Source: Akkermansiaceae bacterium UBA7890 | GTDB lineage: Bacteria > Verrucomicrobiota > Verrucomicrobiia > Verrucomicrobiales > Akkermansiaceae | Direction of reading: 5' to 3' | Assembly: GCA_002501065.1 (NCBI GenBank) | Contig: DLRK01000043.1 | Span: forward strand, 30,137 to 94,136 | Length of the DNA stretch: 64,000 nt | In this document: one piece after another, positions 43,324 to 51,963 of the stretch | Layout: each line of letters starts with the position of its first letter | How positions within the stretch are numbered: the stretch's first letter is position 1 | Translations under genes and position numbers: made by a program | The notes under the pieces: model-generated | What the model was told of the DNA's origin: nothing | Database searches by the model: none | The model's input: the letters and a program-made list of their open reading frames with translations, nothing else

Positions 43324-45606
43324 CTAATTCAGTTCCTTCTCGGTATACGGCACTCCACCCTGCTTCCTGGTCGTTTCGCGGGATTCCTTGATGAAGGCTT
43401 CCTCCACCTTCCCGGAACGGTTGCTCCAGGCATGGCGGATAAAGGTGAGGATATCGGCAATGTCCCTGTCCGAGATAGTCGGGTTCATGGAGAGGCCGGG
43501 CATGGCTGCGGGTGGGGTGTAGCGCTGGCCAGAAACCGTGATGGGGCCCTGCAGGCCGTGCAGAAGGGTCTTGGCGAGTCGTTTGGTGTCACCGTTGACC
43601 CAGTCCGATTCGTCGAGGGGAGGGCCGAGATTCGGAAGGCCGGTGCCTTCGGCGCCGTGGCAGCCTATGCAGGCGACACGTCCCATGTAGAGTTTCTCTC
43701 CGCGCTGGAAGGAAGCGAGGTGTTCGCCCTTGATGGTGGGTGGTTTGATCTTCCTGGTATTCCTGTGGAGGGCCTCCTGCAGCCACTTGTCCAGGTTGCC
43801 GTCATTGTAGCGCCCGTTATTGACGCCCAGGAAGACCGCTTCGCGATCCTTGAGGCCGGTGAAGGCGGCTTCCCGGACGAGGGGATTTCCACCATTGATT
43901 TTGAGTTCTGCTACCAGGGCGTCGAAGGCCTGGGAGGTGCCGGTCTCCGCGAGGAGCCGGGCTTTGTAGATAGAGGACTCACGGCCCGCCTTGAAGGCAG
44001 CGAGGGCAGGAAGGAGGGCGTTCTTATCACGCTCGCCGAGCGAGAGGCCTGCCATGAGGGCAGAGGAGGAAAACTTCTCGTCACCGGACGTGAGAGCCCT
44101 TGTGACATGCCCGGCGTTGAGGAGTCCGAGCCCTTCAAGGCACCAGAGAGCGTGCAGGCGGGCGAGAGGTTTATCGTTCTGCAGGATGTCCTCAAGGGCG
44201 CCCCTGGTCGATTCATTGCCACGCTCGACGATGAGGCGTTGTGCAGTGTCTCTCCACCAGCCATTGGGATGGCTGAGATGGCGCGTCAGGTCGGTGGCGG
44301 AGAGTTCTTGAAGACTGGGGGCCGGGCCCCGGCCCTGATCCTTGTGGCGCAGACGGTAGATCCGACCATGTCCGCTGCCAGGCTTGTCGAGTCCACGGCT
44401 CAGGATCTGCTTGCGCAGGTAGGAGGTGACATAGGTCCGGTGCTGGATGATCCCGTGGTACATGTCGAGGATGTAAAGGGAGTTGTCTGGAGCGGTATAG
44501 GCATTCACCGGGCGGAAGCGCTCGTCAGTGGAGGCGAGGAATTCCTTCTCGCCGAAGGTGTGTTTGCCAACCAGCTTGCCTTCTCCGTCCTCGTAGCTGA
44601 TGGCTTTGATCAGGTGACCAGTGGCCTCGGTGATGAAGGCGGTTCCATAGAGGTTTTTGCCGAGGCCGTGGCTGCGGAAGACAGCGAGGCCGGAAGCGCC
44701 GGTGGCGTTGATGAGTTTGTAGTTCTCGGGTGAGACGGTGTTGCGCTGGTAGCCGCGGTTGACCCCGGGAGTGACCCGGATGGGCCAGACCCTATTGTCG
44801 CTGATGCGTGCCGCGATCCCCGCCTTCATCTTGGAGTTGGTGTTCCCGTAAACGGCATTGGGGAAGGTGTAATCCCCGACCAGGAGGGTGCTGTTGCTGT
44901 TGTGGAAGAGGCGTCCGTAATCGTCACGGTCGATGCCCCATTGTCCGCGGAAATGGGTTTTCTCCATGACCCATCCCTTCTTGGTCCTTTTGTAGCGGCG
45001 GTCCGATTTGGCGTTGTAGATCCAGTTGTCGAGTCCGAGGACGAGACTGTTGGCCTTGTGCTCCACGTTGCCTCCCCGGGCATAGTCCTTATCCACCAGC
45101 ACCCGTTTGCCAACCGGTTTGTTGCCGTCACGGCCCTGGAAGAACAGGCTCTCCTGGTTGGCCCACAGGATGCCATCATCGAGAAGATAGAGGCTGCGGG
45201 GAAGAAGGAGTTTCTCGAGGAAAATCGAGCGCTTGTCCACCCTGCCATCATCGTCGCTGTCCGTCAGGATGACGATACGTCCCTGGGCAATGTTCTCACC
45301 TTTGCCATCCACATCGGGCATGTATCCGACCAGTTCGCAGATCCACATCTGCCCATTGCCGTCGAACTTGAGCATGCATGGCATGTCGACCAGGGGTTCA
45401 GAAACGACCTCCTCGATGACGAAGCCGGGAGCGAGTTGAAAGGATTTGAGGGCGTCCTCAACCTTGAGGAAGGGCGCGGGCGGAATTACATCCTCAGGGA
45501 CAAAGCTGGCCATGTTGTGGCCCTTCCGGTCGCCCTGCTGGCCTGCGAGGGGAGAGATGAGGGCAATCGGGAGGGCAAGAAACGAAAATTGTCGGAGCAG
45601 TGACAT
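43324..45606 (-). CDS. PVC-type dehydrogenase with C-terminal cytochrome c domain
   Basis: A 760-residue exported protein related to the 1544-residue one at 3571 but shorter. A signal peptide (1-22, ending ISPLAG) is followed by a beta-propeller-like dehydrogenase domain at about 40-430 (FQLAPGFVIEEVVSEPLVD, MWICELVGYMPDVDG), HEAT-like helices at about 435-600, then a c-type haem domain with CIGCH near 646 and a likely axial Met in the MPGLSM region. There is no C-terminal membrane helix, so it is probably free periplasmic. The substrate is unknown. A promoter at 45637-45665 leaves a short leader with AAGG before the ATG. Confidence 0.88.
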   Translation of the reverse strand: MSLLRQFSFLALPIALISPLAGQQGDRKGHNMASFVPEDVIPPAPFLKVEDALKSFQLAPGFVIEEVVSEPLVDMPCMLKFDGNGQMWICELVGYMPDVDGKGENIAQGRIVILTDSDDDGRVDKRSIFLEKLLLPRSLYLLDDGILWANQESLFFQGRDGNKPVGKRVLVDKDYARGGNVEHKANSLVLGLDNWIYNAKSDRRYKRTKKGWVMEKTHFRGQWGIDRDDYGRLFHNSNSTLLVGDYTFPNAVYGNTNSKMKAGIAARISDNRVWPIRVTPGVNRGYQRNTVSPENYKLINATGASGLAVFRSHGLGKNLYGTAFITEATGHLIKAISYEDGEGKLVGKHTFGEKEFLASTDERFRPVNAYTAPDNSLYILDMYHGIIQHRTYVTSYLRKQILSRGLDKPGSGHGRIYRLRHKDQGRGPAPSLQELSATDLTRHLSHPNGWWRDTAQRLIVERGNESTRGALEDILQNDKPLARLHALWCLEGLGLLNAGHVTRALTSGDEKFSSSALMAGLSLGERDKNALLPALAAFKAGRESSIYKARLLAETGTSQAFDALVAELKINGGNPLVREAAFTGLKDREAVFLGVNNGRYNDGNLDKWLQEALHRNTRKIKPPTIKGEHLASFQRGEKLYMGRVACIGCHGAEGTGLPNLGPPLDESDWVNGDTKRLAKTLLHGLQGPITVSGQRYTPPAAMPGLSMNPTISDRDIADILTFIRHAWSNRSGKVEEAFIKESRETTRKQGGVPYTEKELN

Positions 45607-45636
45607 GATGGGAGACCTTACAAAACCTGAGAGGCA

Positions 45637-45665
45637 ATTCTATCGAAAACCCCGGGGACTCCCAA
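45637..45665 (-). promoter_or_regulatory. Predicted promoter of the 760-aa dehydrogenase gene
   Basis: Minus-strand TTGGGA (45665-45660), a 17-nt spacer, TAGAAT (45642-45637). It leaves about 23 nt of leader containing AAGG, so this gene, unlike others here, has a conventional leader. Confidence 0.45.
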
Positions 45666-45681
45666 TTAACCGGAGCTTCAA

Positions 45682-46497
45682 TCAGGAAGATTCCAGGCCG
45701 AAAAACCGGCGGAAATTGTCGGCGAGAAGAACGCGGAGGTCAGATTCAGCCTGCCCCAGCACACGTGCCAGACCGTTGACGATACGGGGCAGGTTGGCAG
45801 GATGATTGAGTGGTTGGCCCTCGCGGTCGCAGAGGAGGTGTCCCTGGTGCTGGTCCGGAGGGAGCATGTCAGGAGCATCGGTTTCGACAAGGAGACGATC
45901 GGGCGGAACCTGTCGGAAGGCGGCACGGATCTTTTCCTTGTGCTCCTGAAGAAAATAGCCCGAAAAGGAGAATCGAGCACCAAGCGAAGCGAGGGGGGGG
46001 ACGAGTTCGGCCGAACCGCCGTAGGAATGCAGAAGAAAGCCACGGGCGGGGCGTTTGCTGGAGCGGAGGATCTCCATGAGAGGACCCCAGGCCTTGAGAC
46101 AGTGGATCGAGAGCGGAAGGTTGTGTTCTGCCGCCAGGTTGAGTTGGAGCGTGAAAATTTCCCTTTGGTCCTCGAAATGAGGATCCTCGATCCAACGGTC
46201 AAGGCCGCATTCACCGAGGAAGACTGTTCCGGAGTGCAGGGCGAGGGTGCGTTTCAGTTTTTCCAGCCAATCCGGACTGCGGTTCGCGATCTTCCAGGGG
46301 TGAAGGCCCAGCGAGGGCTGCACCAGGTCCGGATACCGGCGGGCCAGTGACATTACACGGGGCCAGTCGTCCTGACAGGTGCCGTTGACGATGCAATGCT
46401 CGATCCGGGCGTCCCGCATGGCCGGGAGAAGTTCGGGCAGACTATGCAGAAGCCGTTCGTCGTGGAGGTGATTGTGCGCGTCGAAGAGCGGCGTCAT
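45682..46497 (-). CDS. TatD family hydrolase
   Basis: A 271-residue metal-dependent nuclease of the TatD/amidohydrolase fold, acting on DNA ends or 3'-phosphates in known members. The metal-binding start DAHNHLHD gives H-x-H, with later FLGECGLDRW and LPLSIHCLKAW, and LLVETDAPDM with the catalytic Asp near the C-terminus. It starts by an ATGA overlap with the end of mnmH, so the two are translationally coupled. No functional link between them is known. Confidence 0.9.
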   Translation of the reverse strand: MTPLFDAHNHLHDERLLHSLPELLPAMRDARIEHCIVNGTCQDDWPRVMSLARRYPDLVQPSLGLHPWKIANRSPDWLEKLKRTLALHSGTVFLGECGLDRWIEDPHFEDQREIFTLQLNLAAEHNLPLSIHCLKAWGPLMEILRSSKRPARGFLLHSYGGSAELVPPLASLGARFSFSGYFLQEHKEKIRAAFRQVPPDRLLVETDAPDMLPPDQHQGHLLCDREGQPLNHPANLPRIVNGLARVLGQAESDLRVLLADNFRRFFGLESS

Positions 46498-47564
46498 GAA
46501 GAGAAGGCAGCTTCTGATTCCCTTAGCTGGCGGGCGGCCTGGTGGTAGCTTTCCATGGAACAGTCCGGCAGAGTGAACTGGTCTGCAGGCGCCTGATAGT
46601 TGGAGGCCGGGGAGCCCGGGCGGCGGTAGCAGAGGTCATAGTGGTTCTCCAGCAGAGAGGTGACAAACTCAGGCCAGGCACCCTGCCGGATCTGGGTTTG
46701 CCAGTCCGAGACCTGGGCATGTCCGCGCAGCTTGCCTAACAGTTCGAGGAGGCTGGAGAGCGTTTCCGGTTCCTGGAGGAAGTGCTGGTAGTCCTCCAGA
46801 AGCAGTTGCACACGCTCCGGGACAGGCAGGGTGAGTTCAATTACACGTGCCGCGGCGAATTGTTTCCAGAGGGAGGGCGGGAGGTAGACGCTTCCAATGC
46901 GACTGGATTCGGCCTCCGCGAAAATGGGGCGGCACGGGTCGAATTCACTCAAGGCTGCGTGCAGGCGGTTCTCGAAGCGGCGTTGGCTGGGCTGTATCCC
47001 AACCGTGCCCAGGAGTGATCCACGGTGGTTGGCCATCGCCTCCAGGTCGATGACCTGTGTGCCTTCCCGGTGCAGGGCTTCCAGGAGGCGGGTCTTTCCT
47101 ACGCCGGTCAAGCCACTGATGATGCGAAACTGCAGTTCGGAATTGGAGAGCCACCGGACGAGACCGTCCATCACGAAGCGGCGGTAGGCCTTGTATCCAC
47201 CCTCCAGGGTTCTGGCGCGCCAACCGATCGAACGCAGGACAGTAGCGAAGGCCGCCGAACGTTGTCCGCCACGCCAGCAGTAGATCAGGGGTCTCCAGCC
47301 GGGTTCAATTCCGCTCAGGGGTCCGGCGAGGTGCCTGGCGATGGACTCACTAACGTAGCGGGCACCGAGTTTGCGGCCCTTGAACGGGCTTTCCCGGTAG
47401 AGGATGCCGGTCTCCATCCGCTGCTCGTTATCAAGGACCGGGAGATTCCGGGCGCCAGGCAGGTGGTCTTCCTCGAACTCAAGCGGAGTGCGGACATCGA
47501 TCACCTCGTCGAACTCGGAGAAGTCGACTGGGAGTGAGACAGACTCTAGATGATCGAGGGACAT
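46494..47564 (-). CDS. mnmH: tRNA 2-selenouridine synthase MnmH
   Basis: Replaces sulfur by selenium at the wobble uridine of certain tRNAs, using selenophosphate. A 356-residue protein: N-terminal rhodanese domain with catalytic Cys96 in LIYCWRGGQRS (the W-R-G-G-x-R is diagnostic), then a P-loop GLTGVGKTRL at about 151-160 followed by LEALHREGTQVIDLEAMANHR. The presence of this gene implies selenophosphate synthetase (selD) elsewhere in the genome. It is coupled to the TatD gene. Confidence 0.92.
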   Translation of the reverse strand: MSLDHLESVSLPVDFSEFDEVIDVRTPLEFEEDHLPGARNLPVLDNEQRMETGILYRESPFKGRKLGARYVSESIARHLAGPLSGIEPGWRPLIYCWRGGQRSAAFATVLRSIGWRARTLEGGYKAYRRFVMDGLVRWLSNSELQFRIISGLTGVGKTRLLEALHREGTQVIDLEAMANHRGSLLGTVGIQPSQRRFENRLHAALSEFDPCRPIFAEAESSRIGSVYLPPSLWKQFAAARVIELTLPVPERVQLLLEDYQHFLQEPETLSSLLELLGKLRGHAQVSDWQTQIRQGAWPEFVTSLLENHYDLCYRRPGSPASNYQAPADQFTLPDCSMESYHQAARQLRESEAAFSS

Positions 47565-47655
47565 GATCCGGCAGGCATTGAACGATTGGAAATGGTAGAC
47601 CGCCGGACCCTAGCATAAGGCAGGGCAGAAGGCAGGCCCCGGCCTGAAATTCCTG

Positions 47656-48702
47656 TTACTGCTTGGCGAATTCTCCGGTGATGAGGGAGAGGTGCTGCAG
47701 GCCGCTGCGGGTAAGGGAGGCACGGCGCCCGGTGCCGGTGACGCGGGACAGGGTAAAGTATTCGTGGCGCGACTGGGTGGTGCGCACGTAGGTGATGAGG
47801 GGTTTGGGGACTTCACGGTGACTGGGCGCGATGGCGAGCGGGAAGCCGGCGGGGGTGAAGGAAATTTCCCAGGAGGGACTGGGCCTGTGATGGGCTCCGC
47901 GCTGGATCCATGGGTAGCGATCGGCCAACTCAAGTTTGCCGCGGCGCGGACAGGTGACCTTGTAGTAGATGGGGGTGCGTTCGAGGAACTCGGGGAGGGT
48001 GATGCCGGGGTCGCGATGATGCGCCAGGAGCAGGCTGGCGATATCGAGACCGGCGAGGTTCATTCCATTATGGATGCCGTGGGTGTTCTTGGTGTTGAAC
48101 TTCATCTTGTGCCAGGCGTCAAACTGGAGCGAGAGAAGGATGTTCAGTTCAAGGTGGACGTGGGCGCGTTCCCGGTTGATGCCGGCGCCGGTGTAACCCA
48201 TGCGCCCCACCACATGCCCAGCCGGGATGCGCTGACCTTCCTTCACCGAGGCACTGGCCAGGTGAGCATAGAGGCTCAGGAGAGGGCCGTTGCCCCAGTC
48301 GTGTTCAACCACCACGTATTTCCCGTAATTGCTGCCCCCGGCACTGCCCTGGACGTAAACGACACGGCCCAGGGCAATGGCCTTGACGTCATCGAGTGGG
48401 CGTCCGGCGGAGTCGCGCTTGACCGGTCGGATGTCTATGCCTTCGTGGAAGCGGGTGGGCACCACTCCCTGCTGGGTGCGCCGGAGGTTGCGGACAAATC
48501 CATAACCACCGCCCTGCCAGGGTTTGCTCGTCTCGCCCTCGAAGGTGCGATAAACATACATGTAGAACTTCTCGGGATTTTTATCGAGAAGGGCCCGGTT
48601 GTCGGTGGGCAACTGGAGTTTGAGAGCCTGACCCGGGCAGAGGGAAGACAGCGCGAAGGCAAGCACGAGGTGGAGTCCGACGCGGAAATGGAGGGGAGTC
48701 AC
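47656..48702 (-). CDS. M23 family metallopeptidase
   Basis: A 348-residue exported peptidase of the LytM/M23 type, likely cleaving peptidoglycan cross-links. A signal peptide (about 1-26, ending SSLCPGQA) precedes the zinc site: H-x-x-x-D in FHEGIDI, the YAHL strand and H-x-H in HVHLELN. About 130 residues follow the catalytic core. I start at GTG 48702, which shares its first base with the TAG stop of the preceding gene (TAGTG); the frame is open to a TTG at 48729, which would put ten charged residues before the signal peptide. Confidence 0.88.
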   Translation of the reverse strand: MTPLHFRVGLHLVLAFALSSLCPGQALKLQLPTDNRALLDKNPEKFYMYVYRTFEGETSKPWQGGGYGFVRNLRRTQQGVVPTRFHEGIDIRPVKRDSAGRPLDDVKAIALGRVVYVQGSAGGSNYGKYVVVEHDWGNGPLLSLYAHLASASVKEGQRIPAGHVVGRMGYTGAGINRERAHVHLELNILLSLQFDAWHKMKFNTKNTHGIHNGMNLAGLDIASLLLAHHRDPGITLPEFLERTPIYYKVTCPRRGKLELADRYPWIQRGAHHRPSPSWEISFTPAGFPLAIAPSHREVPKPLITYVRTTQSRHEYFTLSRVTGTGRRASLTRSGLQHLSLITGEFAKQ

Positions 48703-49217
48703 TACTTCTTTTTGATTCTCTTTTTCCAAGCCTTGGGATCTTCGCCGATGCGCGGGACATGCTGGTCGGCGAGTTTGACCTCAGCAAGCGAAACCCACTT
48801 CCAGATGACGATGAGCCCGTCATTGACCGGTTTGTCGATCAATACCGCATCGCGGACCTGCCCATTGACGACAGCGAGAAGCAGTTTGTCCTGCTGAGCT
48901 GTGCTCATGTTGCGGAGCCGGTTGGAGGCCAACTTGTTGAGCTGGAAGACGATTCCGTAGGAATTTCCATCGTCGGCAGGAAAGGGGCGGAACGCTACGA
49001 TATCCTTGGTGCTGATTTCCGCGGACTTTCTGAACAGGACTTCCTTTCCCGCGGTCAATTGTTTGAATGCCTGGCGATCACCAGGTTCAGCCTGGAGATG
49101 GAAACTGACACTCAGATCAGGCGCTTTCTTTCCGGCTGCGGCAAGGGTATTCGGAAGGAGCGCAGTCGCCATGAGGATGGCGAAGGCGAATGATCGAGGC
49201 ATAGAGATACAAAGCAC
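48702..49217 (-). CDS. Small secreted protein of unknown function
   Basis: A 171-residue protein with a clear signal peptide (MPRSFAFAILMATALLPNTLAAA) and a basic tail (WKKRIKKK). The body resembles the small alpha/beta P1-head-like domain of SecD proteins (LLLAVVNGQVRDAVLIDKPV), but the match is weak. GTG 49217 is chosen because GGAGAAAG precedes it immediately; ATG 49202 is an alternative. It is translationally coupled to the M23 peptidase that follows, so it may act in the same wall-related process. Confidence 0.6.
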   Translation of the reverse strand: MLCISMPRSFAFAILMATALLPNTLAAAGKKAPDLSVSFHLQAEPGDRQAFKQLTAGKEVLFRKSAEISTKDIVAFRPFPADDGNSYGIVFQLNKLASNRLRNMSTAQQDKLLLAVVNGQVRDAVLIDKPVNDGLIVIWKWVSLAEVKLADQHVPRIGEDPKAWKKRIKKK

Positions 49218-49341
49218 CTTTCTCCGCAGGACTCAAGCAGAACCGTGGAGGAGCATCCTCCTCGTCAGGTAATCCAACGGCATTCCGGAGACGGCAAACA
49301 GGGGGCGGAGTTGTGCAGGTTGGGGCCCCCTGTGATCGGCC

Positions 49342-50805
49342 TCACTTGCCGGCGGCTGTTCCGGGCAGGAAGCGGTAGTAGACCTCCAGCATGAGCGTGG
49401 CCAGAGCGGTGACATAAACGGGGTCGTTGCGGGCCGCCGGACCAGGCTTGGGTGGGGCGGGCCAGGAACCGTCGTTGTTCTGCGAATTGAGGAGCTGGTC
49501 CCGGAACATTTCGTTATACTTCACCCAGCTCTTGCCGCCATTGTTCATGGCTGCCTGGCTGGAGTAGTAGTGCTCGTAGAGGTTGCAGGGACCGACCTTG
49601 TAATCGAACTGGGATTTCTTGTCGATATACTTGATGCCCTTGCGCGCGTTGGAATTGGACGCACCCTTGTGCTGCTGGAAGCACAGCGTGCCGGCGCCCA
49701 CGAGGGTGGAATGCCCGTCACCGAGGGGGGTGGGGCCGGAGTAGCCGAATCCTCCATCTGCAGCCTGGCAGCTTTCGCAGTATTTAAGGGCATCGCGGAT
49801 GCAGGCATTCATGTTGCGGAACTCGAGCCCGGTGTGCTTGCCGGCCTTGAGGGCCTGGAGTTGCCAGGCAGTGATGGACATGTCGCCGCCGCGTCCGCCC
49901 GCTTCTTCATAGGAGTAGTCCCAGCCGCCCGATTTGTTCTGGTTGTCGATGATCCACTGGATGCCCAGCTGTACGCTCTCCTGCAGGTTGGGGAGCTTGA
50001 CGCCCAGCTGGCTGCAGAAGGTGTAGGCCTCCGCAATGGCGTAGGCTGCGATGGCGTGGGAGTAACACCAGTGCTTGTCCTGGGGGTTGGAGGCCATGCG
50101 CCCCTTGTTCTTCTGGTTGTTATCAACCAGGAAGATGATCGCGGCGGTCACGGTTTCGCCGAATTCTTCGGAAAGGGGTGTTTCGCAGTGTCCCAGGTAG
50201 GCAAGCAGCGCAAGGCCGGTGTAGGCGACCTTGGTGCCTCCGCCCCATGAGCCGTCCCCGCCCTGGGTCTCCTTGAGGTAGCGCAGGGCCTTGACCACCG
50301 ATTCCTCACACTTTTCGTTGCCGCCATTCTCCTTGAGGCGCTGGAGGCGGTCCTGCGGGGAGCAGCGCTTGCGCATGGTTACGGGGATGTTTCCAAAACC
50401 ACCGCCACCGCCGTCACCTCCATTGCCCCAGCCCTGTCCGAAGTCGTCGCCACTTCCGAAATCGAGATTTGGTTCGGCTTCCGTTTCCGGGACGGGCACC
50501 GCCGTTGGGGAGGGGGTAGTGGAGGCAATCACCCGGGCCGTGGAGGAGGATGGCGCGGAAGGTTTGCGCTGAACCTGGGGGTTCACTTCCTTCTGGTCCA
50601 TGGTGTCCTCCTCGGGTGCTCCAGCCTGGTAAGTCACGATGGTGGGGGACTTGATGAGGAGATTGGGCAGGAGAATGAAGAGAAGGATGAGGATCACGAG
50701 GGCCATGACAAGGAGGGCGATCACCACGGAAGTGATGACGGAGTTCCTCCGCTGGGCTTCAAGGCGCGCCTCCGCGTCGGGGTTGATTTGGGCGTGAAGA
50801 CTCAT
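49342..50805 (-). CDS. Membrane-anchored squalene-cyclase/prenyltransferase-repeat protein
   Basis: A 487-residue protein. A short cytoplasmic start, one transmembrane helix (about 25-47, VVIALLVMALVILILLFIL), a Pro/Ser/Gly-rich linker to about 150, then an alpha-alpha toroid of repeats with GGDGSWGG, KSGGWDYSY, ADGGFGYSG and NDGSWPAPP, as in prenyltransferases and squalene-hopene cyclases. The terpene-cyclase D-x-D-D-T motif is replaced by GDMSITAWQLQA, so cyclase activity is doubtful. The frame is open back to 51153, but the added N-terminus is Arg/Pro-rich and lacks support. Common in PVC bacteria. Function unknown. Confidence 0.8.
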   Translation of the reverse strand: MSLHAQINPDAEARLEAQRRNSVITSVVIALLVMALVILILLFILLPNLLIKSPTIVTYQAGAPEEDTMDQKEVNPQVQRKPSAPSSSTARVIASTTPSPTAVPVPETEAEPNLDFGSGDDFGQGWGNGGDGGGGGFGNIPVTMRKRCSPQDRLQRLKENGGNEKCEESVVKALRYLKETQGGDGSWGGGTKVAYTGLALLAYLGHCETPLSEEFGETVTAAIIFLVDNNQKNKGRMASNPQDKHWCYSHAIAAYAIAEAYTFCSQLGVKLPNLQESVQLGIQWIIDNQNKSGGWDYSYEEAGGRGGDMSITAWQLQALKAGKHTGLEFRNMNACIRDALKYCESCQAADGGFGYSGPTPLGDGHSTLVGAGTLCFQQHKGASNSNARKGIKYIDKKSQFDYKVGPCNLYEHYYSSQAAMNNGGKSWVKYNEMFRDQLLNSQNNDGSWPAPPKPGPAARNDPVYVTALATLMLEVYYRFLPGTAAGK

Positions 50806-50912
50806 CTGGGTTGTTAACGAATTGCCCTGAAGAAACCTTAGGATCTTTATTCTGGCAAGATCCGAGACGGGGCGAGGCTTGCGACAAAGCCCTGATTCTG
50901 CGAACAAGTGGT

Positions 50913-51884
50913 ATGGAAATACGTGCGGGCGTTGCAGGGGCAGGGTCGATGGGCCGTAATCATGCCAGGGTCTACGGTCTTCTGGAAGGGGTGCGGATGG
51001 AGGCCGTTTTCGATGTGGATCCCGCCCGGGCCCAGGCCGTGACAGCTGAATTCGGGGGCGAGGTGGTGGATTCCCTGGAGGCCCTGGCGGAGCGCTGTGA
51101 GGCGGTGAGCGTGGCCGTGCCCACCGAGCATCATCTCGAGGTCGGCGGAGCATTGATGCGCCTCGGGGCCCATGTCCTGGTGGAGAAACCGATTGCGGGA
51201 AACGAAGTCGAGGCCGAGGAACTTCTCCGGATTGCGGGGGCTACCGGTCGTTTGCTGCAGGTGGGTCACATCGAACGCTTCAATCCCATCCTCCGGCAAC
51301 TTGAAGATCGCCTGGATCGGCCCCGCTTCATTGAAGCCCATCGACTTTCGCCATTCCCCAATCGTAGTCTCGATATCGGAGTGGTGCTCGACCTCATGAT
51401 TCATGACCTGGAAGTGATCCTTCACCTTGTTCGTTCACCAGTGAGCAACATCGATGCGGTGGGGGTGCCGGTCCTCACCCGGCACGAGGATATTGCCAAT
51501 GCGCGGGTGCGGTTCGAAAATGGATGTGTGGCCAACATCACGGCGAGCCGAATCAGTCCGGAACGGATGCGCAAGATCCGGGTCTTCCAGGAGAACTGCT
51601 ATCTCTCACTCGATTATCAGGAACAAAACGGGAAGATCTCCTGGATCGAGTCGGAAGGAATTCAACAAGCCGACGTGGAGGTCGATCCTTCCGAGCCATT
51701 GGTAGCGGAACTCAAGGCTTTCATCGATACGGTGCGCGGACAGAAGGAGCCCGAGGTGACGGGGCAGCAGGGAGCTGCCGCCCTGGAAGTGGCGTTGGAG
51801 ATCACGCGTCTCATTCAGGCTGATTCGGAAAAGCGCGGAGTGTTGCCGGTCCTGGCGGCGGCCGCCGCCGAGGAGATGGAGTGA
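50913..51884 (+). CDS. Gfo/Idh/MocA family oxidoreductase
   Basis: A 323-residue NAD(P)-dependent oxidoreductase. The Rossmann motif GVAGAGSMGRNHARVYG opens the protein; EKPIAGNEVEAEELL is the family E-K-P. LLQVGHIERFNP resembles the UDP-GlcNAc 3-dehydrogenase (GnnA/WbpB-like) branch, which makes amino-sugar nucleotides, but the substrate cannot be fixed from sequence alone. ATG 50913 is preferred over the open extension from 50811. It is divergent from the squalene-cyclase-like gene and convergent with the CotH gene. Confidence 0.88.
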   Translation: MEIRAGVAGAGSMGRNHARVYGLLEGVRMEAVFDVDPARAQAVTAEFGGEVVDSLEALAERCEAVSVAVPTEHHLEVGGALMRLGAHVLVEKPIAGNEVEAEELLRIAGATGRLLQVGHIERFNPILRQLEDRLDRPRFIEAHRLSPFPNRSLDIGVVLDLMIHDLEVILHLVRSPVSNIDAVGVPVLTRHEDIANARVRFENGCVANITASRISPERMRKIRVFQENCYLSLDYQEQNGKISWIESEGIQQADVEVDPSEPLVAELKAFIDTVRGQKEPEVTGQQGAAALEVALEITRLIQADSEKRGVLPVLAAAAAEEME

Positions 51885-51963
51885 TGCCGGTCTCTCTCAG
51901 TTCCTGCCCGGCCGTTCATTTTCCCGGAGGAGAGAGGGATAAGGCGAACCGTGGAGGCAGGGA

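Noticed and set aside
43225..44733. 502-codon + strand frame opposite the 760-aa dehydrogenase, and similar frames at 7114-8271, 47692-48897, 54535-55881
   Set aside because: All lie opposite proteins with clear signal peptides and haem or domain motifs; no recognisable content of their own.
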